This document shows positions 35,856 to 41,606 of a stretch of DNA of 41,606 nt, one piece after another. Within the stretch, counting starts at the first letter, position 1. Each line of letters opens with the position of its first letter. Source of the stretch: JAEUMW01 sp039807745 (GTDB lineage: Bacteria > Pseudomonadota > Gammaproteobacteria > Burkholderiales > JAEUMW01); the NCBI GenBank assembly GCA_039807745.1, contig JBDHRV010000011.1, positions 1 through 41,606 on the forward strand, written 5' to 3'. The notes beneath the pieces were generated by a model. That model was given only the letters and a program-made list of their open reading frames with translations. It was not told where the DNA came from and ran no database searches. The translations under genes and the position numbers were made by a program.

Positions 35856-37055
35856 CTACCCGACGGTGACGCGCTGTTCGAGCCGGCATCCCCGCAGCGG
35901 CTCGCCCTGTTCCACTTCCGTCAGGGTGAGCCGTGGGCCGAGCGCTTCGGCCGGCGTGCACCAGCCGGAGAAGCCGCCCTCGGCAAGCCGCTCGGCGATC
36001 GCGGTGACGGCCTCCGCCGTGACGTCGTAGATGTTCGGTCCGGCCAGGCGCCAGTCGATCACCGGTGTCCGGGCCGCATCCTCGATCTCGAGCAGGAGGA
36101 CGTGCGGACTGGCCGCGCGTTCCTGCGCGGTCGGCCCTTCCGGCAGCAGCGCGATCTGCGCGCGCGCCAGCGCCCCGACCCAGGGCAGGCTCAACAGGGG
36201 CGCGGCGAAGGCGCCGAGCTGGTAGCCGACGCGGGCCGCCGTGCCCGTCTCCATGTACGATTCGATCTGGTGCACGCGCACACCGTGGCGCATTGCCTGC
36301 ACCCGTGCGGTGAGCGTGTCGACCAGATTCACCGCCGAGGCAATGCGCAGGTCTGGCTTGCCAGCCCCTGCGTGCTTGCCGCGGGCACCGAAGTCGAAGG
36401 TCCGCTCGAGCGCGCCGACGGGCAGGTGCCAGAGCACCGGTTGCCACCTGGGTCCGCCCTGGCACGACACGTCCGCCTCGCGCACCACCGTCACCTGTTC
36501 GCGCAGCGAGCGCAGCGCGCTCTCGGTGCTGCCGCGCGAGACGTGTGTCACGCGCGACATCGCGAAGCGCACCGTGCCGAGCTCCACTATGCCCTTGTTC
36601 CCGAGGTGCTGGAGCGCCGCGTCGAGGAGCAGGTCCGAGGTGGTGGACATGTGGCCGGCGCTGCAAACGATCGCGACCTGCCGCTGCGCCGCGAAGCGTC
36701 CGAGGTCGTCGAGCCGCTTGTAGACGTCGACTTCGCCGTTGATGTCGACGTAGTGGCACCCCGCCTCCACGGCCGCCTTGGCCAGCCGCTCCGCCGTCCA
36801 GGCGAACGGACCGGCGGCATTGACGAGCACCTTGACGCCGCGCAGCTCGCGCAGGACCCGGGGTCGATCGTCCAGCCCGAAGGCGCGGTAATCCACCGCA
36901 TGCCGGTGCGCGAGCTGCTTCAGCTCGGCGCTCTCCCGTGCCCCGAGCACGAGCCGGCACGCCGCTGCGGGGGCCGACCAGCGCTTGGCCGCTGCCCCGG
37001 CGATGAGCCGCCCCGAGAAACCCGTTGCACCGTAGAGCAGGATCGTGTGGCTCAT
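35856..37055 (-). CDS. Saccharopine dehydrogenase-like NAD(P)-binding reductase
   Basis: This 399-residue protein has an N-terminal Rossmann fold with GATGFSGRL at about residues 9-17, NAAGPFAW at 79-86, and HYVDINGE around 101-108. These blocks match the saccharopine dehydrogenase-like family that includes the mycobacterial trans-acting enoyl reductases of glycolipid synthesis. Members reduce C=C or imine bonds with NAD(P)H. A role as reductase of a prenyl or polyketide-like intermediate is suggested by the polyprenyl synthase just upstream (24-base gap). GGAG precedes the ATG. Substrate unknown. Confidence 0.8.
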   Translation of the reverse strand: MSHTILLYGATGFSGRLIAGAAAKRWSAPAAACRLVLGARESAELKQLAHRHAVDYRAFGLDDRPRVLRELRGVKVLVNAAGPFAWTAERLAKAAVEAGCHYVDINGEVDVYKRLDDLGRFAAQRQVAIVCSAGHMSTTSDLLLDAALQHLGNKGIVELGTVRFAMSRVTHVSRGSTESALRSLREQVTVVREADVSCQGGPRWQPVLWHLPVGALERTFDFGARGKHAGAGKPDLRIASAVNLVDTLTARVQAMRHGVRVHQIESYMETGTAARVGYQLGAFAAPLLSLPWVGALARAQIALLPEGPTAQERAASPHVLLLEIEDAARTPVIDWRLAGPNIYDVTAEAVTAIAERLAEGGFSGWCTPAEALGPRLTLTEVEQGEPLRGCRLEQRVTVG

Positions 37056-37079
37056 CGAGGCGACTCCGGCTGGCGGCTG

Positions 37080-38138
37080 TCAGTGCGCACGCTGCAACAC
37101 CCAGGTGAGGAGATTGCGGATGAAGGCGAGATCGCGCCCGGCCGGCACGCGCGCGAAGAACGCATCGAATTCGTACAGCGCGGCCCCCGCGAGACCCCTC
37201 GCCACGGTGCGGGCGTGTTCGATGGCGCCGGTGCGATCGAGCACGGCGCGAACCCAGGCGACCTGCGCGGACGTGCGCCGCGCGCGCGGGCGGGCGAGAA
37301 AGCGGACGAGCCGCCGGCGGTCCGGTTCCCCCGCCGTGCGCAGCGCGTGGATGATCATGAGCGTCCGCTTGCCTTCGTAGAGATCGCCGTCACGCTCCTT
37401 GCCGTAGTCCGCGCCGGCTTCGAGATTCAGGAGATCGTCCTGGATCTGGAACGCGGCGCCGAAGAAGAAGCCCACGCGGATCAGGGGATCGAGCGGCAGC
37501 CGCCCGCGCGCGCCGATGAGGCACCCCACCCGCAGGGGGTGGATCGTGGTCAGCCAGCAGGTCTTCTGCAGCACCATCTGCAGGTAGTCTTCGTCGGTGA
37601 CGTCGGTGCGGTTCTCGTGCCGCCAACCGAGCTCGAGCGCCTGACCTTCGGTGCTCTCCCACGCCACGCGCTCGGTTTCCTCGAAGATGCGCAGCGCGAG
37701 CGCGACGCCGACGCGCTGGGCGTTGTGCTTGAGCGGCTGCAGGCTCAAGAGGCCCATGGCATCGCCGGCGTTGAGCGCGAGCGGGATGCCGTGCAGCGCG
37801 TGCAGGGTCGGATCGCCGCGGCGGCGTTCGCTGTCGTCTTCGATGTCGTCGTGCACCAGCAGCGCGTTGTGCATGAGCTCGATCGACACCGCCGACGCCA
37901 GCGCATCCTCGACCGGCGCGCCCAGGGCCCGCGCGGTCGCGATGCAAAGGCTCGAGCGCAGCATCTTGCCGGTGCGCTGCGGATAGTCCGCGAGCAGCTC
38001 GTACAGGTACGACCGGGGCTCTGCCTGCGGCAGATAGGCGTGCAGGTGCCGCCGCGTGAGGTCGCCGTATTCGTCCAGCACCGCCTGCACCAGAGCGTCG
38101 TCGGTGCCGGAGTAGAGCGAGCGCTCGGCAAACCCCAT
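37080..38138 (-). CDS. Polyprenyl diphosphate synthase family protein
   Basis: This 352-residue trans-isoprenyl diphosphate synthase condenses isopentenyl diphosphate with an allylic diphosphate. The first aspartate-rich motif DDIED is at 97-101 (HDDIEDDSERRRG), and the second is DDLLN at 234-238, with Asn at the last position as in several geranylgeranyl synthases. The basic pair near RTGKMLR (about 55-61) and YGKERDGDLYEGKRT (about 245-259) complete the active site. Chain length cannot be fixed by eye. It sits in the middle of an FAD oxidoreductase - hypothetical - synthase - reductase - unknown run and should supply the isoprenoid backbone. Confidence 0.93.
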   Translation of the reverse strand: MGFAERSLYSGTDDALVQAVLDEYGDLTRRHLHAYLPQAEPRSYLYELLADYPQRTGKMLRSSLCIATARALGAPVEDALASAVSIELMHNALLVHDDIEDDSERRRGDPTLHALHGIPLALNAGDAMGLLSLQPLKHNAQRVGVALALRIFEETERVAWESTEGQALELGWRHENRTDVTDEDYLQMVLQKTCWLTTIHPLRVGCLIGARGRLPLDPLIRVGFFFGAAFQIQDDLLNLEAGADYGKERDGDLYEGKRTLMIIHALRTAGEPDRRRLVRFLARPRARRTSAQVAWVRAVLDRTGAIEHARTVARGLAGAALYEFDAFFARVPAGRDLAFIRNLLTWVLQRAH

Positions 38139-38150
38139 TGCGTGCCCCGT

Positions 38151-38933
38151 CTACAGCTCGATCTCTAGGATGCCGACCTGCTCGCCGTCCGCCAGGCAGA
38201 CGGCCGCGCGCCACAGACCGGCAGGGCTGCGCTGCCAGGTCGTCACGCGCAGGATCGGGGGCGTCGTGCTCGTGACCAGTTGTCCTTCGAGCGGCGGCGC
38301 ATCGATCGCCTGGGTGGAATAGAAGGCGACCGGTAACTCGGCGGGGGCCAGGTTGGGCGCGATCTCGCAGGCCTTGACGCGGACGGCGCGGCGCTCCGCG
38401 CCCAGCAGGACGATGCGCAGCGGCGCAACGGGAGTCTGCGGTGGGCGTGCCGCGGCCGCGTCGCTGCCCGCGGGCGCCGTGTGCGCGGGCTTTTCCGCTC
38501 CCGGGGTCAACCCGAAGAGCGAGCCCAGCAGCCGATACTCGGCCGCCACCAGCCGTTTCAGCGGGCAGCTCGGGTCGGCGGCGACGCCTTCCAGCCATTC
38601 CAGGCCCGTCATCATCGAGTCGAAGAGCAGGCGCTCGGTGGCATCGACCGCTTTGCGCTCGCTATCCGGCCCTGCCGCGCGCTCACCGGCTTCGCGCAAA
38701 CGCCTCGCCAATCGTGCGCTGCGGTCGATCTGCGCGGCGGCGACCTTGTATCCGAGGCGAACCGCCGCCACCACGGCGTCTTCGGCACCGGTGAGCGGTA
38801 TGCCCGGCAGCGCGCCTTGCTCGTCGTCCGCGGTGCGGTAGAAGCCGCCCGCGCGACGATTGGGACCCGTCGCCTCGAGCACGGGGCGCTGGAACGGGCG
38901 CTTCACCTGACTGCTTTCGGGAGCGGTGCTCAT
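38151..38933 (-). CDS. Hypothetical protein of the isoprenoid-like operon
   Basis: This 260-residue protein belongs to no family I recognise. Residues 1-45 are polar, 50-125 look helical (DAVVAAVRLGYKVAAAQIDR, then LLFDSMMTGLEWLEG), an Ala/Pro linker follows at about 148-168, and the rest (170-260) is beta-rich and ends in LEIEL. No catalytic motif or membrane segment is seen. The ATG overlaps the stop of the FAD oxidoreductase (ATGA), a strong sign of translational coupling, so a subunit or scaffold role is plausible. The frame is open to 39029 only as antisense-like readthrough. The polyprenyl synthase follows after 12 bases. Confidence 0.72.
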   Translation of the reverse strand: MSTAPESSQVKRPFQRPVLEATGPNRRAGGFYRTADDEQGALPGIPLTGAEDAVVAAVRLGYKVAAAQIDRSARLARRLREAGERAAGPDSERKAVDATERLLFDSMMTGLEWLEGVAADPSCPLKRLVAAEYRLLGSLFGLTPGAEKPAHTAPAGSDAAAARPPQTPVAPLRIVLLGAERRAVRVKACEIAPNLAPAELPVAFYSTQAIDAPPLEGQLVTSTTPPILRVTTWQRSPAGLWRAAVCLADGEQVGILEIEL

Positions 38934-41194
38934 GGGTGATGGTAACCGACGATGTCGTCGAGCGACGGTGTGTGACCCGTGATCGCGTGCACGGCCAGCA
39001 TGCCGGACATGACGGCGGCCTCGACGCACCCCGCATCCAGCCCGCAGGCGGTCCAGTCGCCGGCGATCGTCATGTTCGTCACCGAGCGATCGAGTGGCGA
39101 CACGCGGTGCCCGATCGATCCGGGAAGGGCGAGGGTGTAGCGCTCGGAGCCGGCGAAGTTCACCTGCACGTGCTGCCCCGGTATGCCACTTCCCGCGGCC
39201 TGCTGCGGATCCGCGGCCACCAGTGCGTCGAGCGCGGTCTGTTCGCCGCTGAACGCGAGGGGCCAGAAGGATGCGATGCCACTCTCTAGCAATGTGTGCA
39301 AGTCACGCTCGACATGTTCCGTAAGCTTATCGCGCGCGCCATCCGCGCTTTCGACTTCGTCGTTCGACAGCACGGAGCAGAAGGCCGCCACGGACCGCAC
39401 ACCGTCGGGCGGTGGCGGCGGCTCCTTTCGGTCTCGTGCGCGGGCTTCGCGCCACGCCCGTTCGCTGCCGAGCGTATGCGTCATGTCCGCCCACGTCCCG
39501 AACGGTGTCCCCAGCGCGGAGATCAGCCCCGGACCCCGATGCCAGCCGAGCTCGTCGAGGTCTCGATTCAACCACACCTGGGCCGCCTTCGTCGCCGCGG
39601 TCTGGACGTGCTTGCGCATCGCCGACCACTGCGGCAGGCGAAAGAGATCCGCCTTCGGGTCCGCACCGTCGGCGCAGGCCGCGACGAAATCGACGACGCC
39701 GGTCGCGAGTATGACCACGTCGAAATCCTCATCGGCATGCAGGGTGACGCTGCCTTCACCCTGCTTGCCGGCTGCGCTGGCGAACAGGCGATCGTCATCG
39801 GGCCAGCAGCCGAAATGATCGAGCGCCGCCGTACCGCTGATCGCGTCGAGCGCGGCCGGGTCGCCGCGGGTGGTGAAGACGAGGCGCGCGATCCGCCCCG
39901 CGTCTTCCTGCTCGAAGTCGAGCTCGACCCGGCTCAAGGCGTGCAGGAAGTGGAACGTCACCCGGCCGCGCGCGGGCCGATCGCCGGTGGCCGTGCCTTC
40001 CCGCAGGACCTTGTAGAGCGGTGAGAACACGGCGTCGCCCATGCCCGACCGCATGCGAAAGAACATCGCCCCGCGGTAGGTGAAGAACATGCGCAGCGCG
40101 CCGCGCAGCGCCACCCCGGCGGCGAGCGCACGCTTGTCGTGATCGCCGTTTCGGTACGCGAACACGAGATCGTAGATGCCGTTCATGAAGGGCGAGTCGA
40201 CCGCGGTCCTGGTCGCCCCGTGCTTGATGAGCCAGTCCCGATAGTCGATGTGGTTGATCGCGTCGAGCCCGCGCTCGTCGAAGAGGACCCGGTCCCGATA
40301 CAGTCCCACCGCGATCGTGATGACGATGTCGATGAGCTCGGTCTTCCAGCGCAGCCGCTCGTCCACCGCGACGACGTCGTGCAGGAGCTTGCGCGTTTGC
40401 GCCGCGACCGCCTCGACGAACTCGAACACGGTGCCCGCGGCCTGCGGCGCGAGCTTGAACGTGCGCAGCCAGTCCTCGAGTATGGTCACGCCTTGCAGCA
40501 CGCCGGCGGCCGTCGTCAGCACGCCGCCCCGGAGCATGCGCGCCATGCGCTCGACGAGAACCCGCGGCGAGCGCGCGGCATCGAAGGAGAAGTCGAGCTC
40601 GACCGCCTCGTCGCTGTGCGAGCGCTCCTCGGGCCGGGGCTGGCCCGGCACGTCGCCGCCGGGGGGGCCGACCACGCTCAGCATCAGGGTCTTGATGAGA
40701 TGGAAGCAGCGCGCGAGATAGCTCACCAGGGTGAACGGATTCGACTCCGGATCGATCGGGTCGCCCGGCCGCCCCTTCATCGGTGGCAGGTGGCCGCTCC
40801 AGACCTCCCACTCGTGCGCCCGGTTGTGCCCGGCGACCCCGACGTGCGGCTCGGGAAAGAAGGCCTCGTCGATCGAGCCGTGGGGCAGCCTGTCCTGCGG
40901 TTCTTCCCGCGCGGGACCCCAGCCCCGCGCCTCGACCTCGGCATAGCATTCGCGCATCATGCGGAAGGCGTTCTCGTAGAAGCCGAGCCAGATGTGCAGG
41001 CCGTGTTCGAGAATCCGGCCGTGTTCGTCGCGACCGGACGCTCCCTTGCCGCCCAGGCGCCAACTGCGTTCGTAGAGATGCACGTCGTAGCCGGGCAGCC
41101 GCGAGAGCTGCCAGGCGGCCGCCATGCCCGCGCAGCCGCCGCCGACGATGACGACCCTCACCCGATCCGCCCTGGCGGCTTCCGTCATTTGCAT
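38930..41194 (-). CDS. FAD-dependent amine-oxidase/phytoene-desaturase-like oxidoreductase
   Basis: This 754-residue flavoprotein has the FAD dinucleotide fold VVIVGGGCAGMAAAWQLSR at about residues 15-33, followed by YERSWRLGGKG, and a C-terminal FAD block GDWTACGLDAGCVEAAVMSG. The second block and size suggest the carotenoid desaturase / squalene-hydroxy dehydrogenase superfamily, but at 754 residues it is longer than CrtI or HpnE (about 420-500). The middle (about 200-420) is helical. Likely role: dehydrogenation or saturation-state change of an isoprenoid. Start chosen at ATG 41194 (GGAG four bases before); ATG 41188 is an alternative with better spacing. The 60-base gap to the FadL-like gene allows one transcript. 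Confidence 0.85.
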   Translation of the reverse strand: MQMTEAARADRVRVVIVGGGCAGMAAAWQLSRLPGYDVHLYERSWRLGGKGASGRDEHGRILEHGLHIWLGFYENAFRMMRECYAEVEARGWGPAREEPQDRLPHGSIDEAFFPEPHVGVAGHNRAHEWEVWSGHLPPMKGRPGDPIDPESNPFTLVSYLARCFHLIKTLMLSVVGPPGGDVPGQPRPEERSHSDEAVELDFSFDAARSPRVLVERMARMLRGGVLTTAAGVLQGVTILEDWLRTFKLAPQAAGTVFEFVEAVAAQTRKLLHDVVAVDERLRWKTELIDIVITIAVGLYRDRVLFDERGLDAINHIDYRDWLIKHGATRTAVDSPFMNGIYDLVFAYRNGDHDKRALAAGVALRGALRMFFTYRGAMFFRMRSGMGDAVFSPLYKVLREGTATGDRPARGRVTFHFLHALSRVELDFEQEDAGRIARLVFTTRGDPAALDAISGTAALDHFGCWPDDDRLFASAAGKQGEGSVTLHADEDFDVVILATGVVDFVAACADGADPKADLFRLPQWSAMRKHVQTAATKAAQVWLNRDLDELGWHRGPGLISALGTPFGTWADMTHTLGSERAWREARARDRKEPPPPPDGVRSVAAFCSVLSNDEVESADGARDKLTEHVERDLHTLLESGIASFWPLAFSGEQTALDALVAADPQQAAGSGIPGQHVQVNFAGSERYTLALPGSIGHRVSPLDRSVTNMTIAGDWTACGLDAGCVEAAVMSGMLAVHAITGHTPSLDDIVGYHHP

Positions 41195-41254
41195 GTGCTC
41201 CGTTCGGCACCTCGCCTGCACGATGACATGGTAAGCCGCCCCGGCCTCGCGCGC

Positions 41255-41606
41255 TCAGAACGCATGATTGAAGCTCGCTGCGAGCGTGTTGACATGCGTA
41301 TCGACCTCGGCTCGGGTGCGTACCGTGCTGCGGAGCTCGGGAAAGCTGCGCGTCACGTCGACCTCGGCGCTGTTGAAGAACACGTGCGTGAAGGCGAGAT
41401 CGATGCTCGACCTGGGCGACAGACGATACGTGGCGCCGACCCCCATCCAGAATCGGTTCGCATCCGGCACGATGGTGTCGCGGGAGCCGTCGACGGTCGG
41501 AGTCTGGTCGAACCTGACGCCGCCGCGCAGCACGAGCTCCTTCGACATCGCGTAGTCAGCGCCTAAGGACGCGGCCCAGGCGTTGCGATACTTCTGCGGC
41601 CGAACG
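41255..41606 (-). CDS. FadL/OmpP1-type outer-membrane porin, C-terminal part
   Basis: The frame continues past the right edge of the window, so only about 116 codons of the C-terminal barrel are present. It reads RPQKYRNAWAASLGADY, VLRGGVRFDQTP, VPDANRFWMGVGATYRLSP, DLAFTHVFF, and ends ASFNHAF with a terminal Phe, the usual outer-membrane insertion signal. FadL-type porins take up long-chain fatty acids and other hydrophobic molecules. It points the same way as the isoprenoid-like operon and lies 60 bases upstream of it, which would fit import or export of a hydrophobic compound. An in-frame ATG at 41548 is internal, not the start. Confidence 0.88.
   Translation of the reverse strand, partial: VRPQKYRNAWAASLGADYAMSKELVLRGGVRFDQTPTVDGSRDTIVPDANRFWMGVGATYRLSPRSSIDLAFTHVFFNSAEVDVTRSFPELRSTVRTRAEVDTHVNTLAASFNHAF

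Noticed and set aside
34590..38168. A 1192-codon open frame on the + strand opposite the ADC-like, reductase and polyprenyl synthase genes
   Set aside because: Its composition is that of an antisense shadow, and the minus-strand polyprenyl synthase has clear active-site motifs.

Overview
The window is about 41.6 kb of GC-rich, densely packed bacterial DNA. It carries no rRNA, tRNA, insertion sequence, phage gene or CRISPR array that I could see. Gene content (HPr kinase, class III and class I-like PHA synthases, Hcp, FadL-type porin, biotin-dependent carboxylases) points to a Gram-negative proteobacterium, most likely a betaproteobacterium. That placement is inference from gene content, not from a marker gene. 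About 32 protein genes are called, two of them cut by the window edges.

Layout. 1-954: the end of a formaldehyde-activating-enzyme family gene and an orphan Hcp gene. 1334-11543: a polyhydroxyalkanoate (PHA) region with phaE-phaC (class III), a sulfotransferase flanked by hairpins, a leftward SDR - thiolase - DUF35 operon, an atypical patatin-like protein, a 625-residue class I-like PhaC, and hprK 19 bases behind it. 11757-20036: propionyl-CoA/methylmalonyl-CoA chemistry. pccB and pccA run rightward. A VOC (epimerase-like) gene, a bacterioferritin-like gene and a four-gene set for a biotin-dependent, sodium-pumping acyl-CoA decarboxylase run leftward. 20304-22811: glycogen phosphorylase. 22815-28791: a set whose proteins closely resemble, as I recall them, the Chloroflexus aurantiacus 3-hydroxypropionate bi-cycle enzymes: smtA-smtB-mcl-mch leftward and mct diverging rightward. 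28993-34154: a small glycine-rich membrane protein, a family 2 glycosyltransferase and a 1106-residue cyclase/AAA/tetratricopeptide-like protein. 34077-41606: a leftward run of a FadL-like porin (partial), an FAD oxidoreductase, a hypothetical, a polyprenyl diphosphate synthase, a saccharopine-dehydrogenase-like reductase and a 589-residue unknown. It looks like an undescribed isoprenoid or lipid pathway.

How the genes fit together. SmtAB would move CoA from succinyl-CoA to malate. Mcl would cleave malyl-CoA to acetyl-CoA and glyoxylate, and would condense glyoxylate with propionyl-CoA. Mch and Mct would carry the product to mesaconyl-C4-CoA. The next enzyme, mesaconyl-C4-CoA hydratase, is not in the window. 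Propionyl-CoA can be made from methylmalonyl-CoA by the sodium pump, or consumed by PccAB at the cost of ATP. Acetyl-CoA and propionyl-CoA are also PHA precursors, and glycogen phosphorylase supplies a second carbon store. The neighbourhood therefore looks like a carbon-storage and propionyl-CoA/glyoxylate co-assimilation region, reminiscent of polymer-cycling bacteria of wastewater. The strongest leads are the Chloroflexus-like cycle genes beside a sodium-pumping decarboxylase and PHA synthases, and the unassigned operon at the right-hand end.
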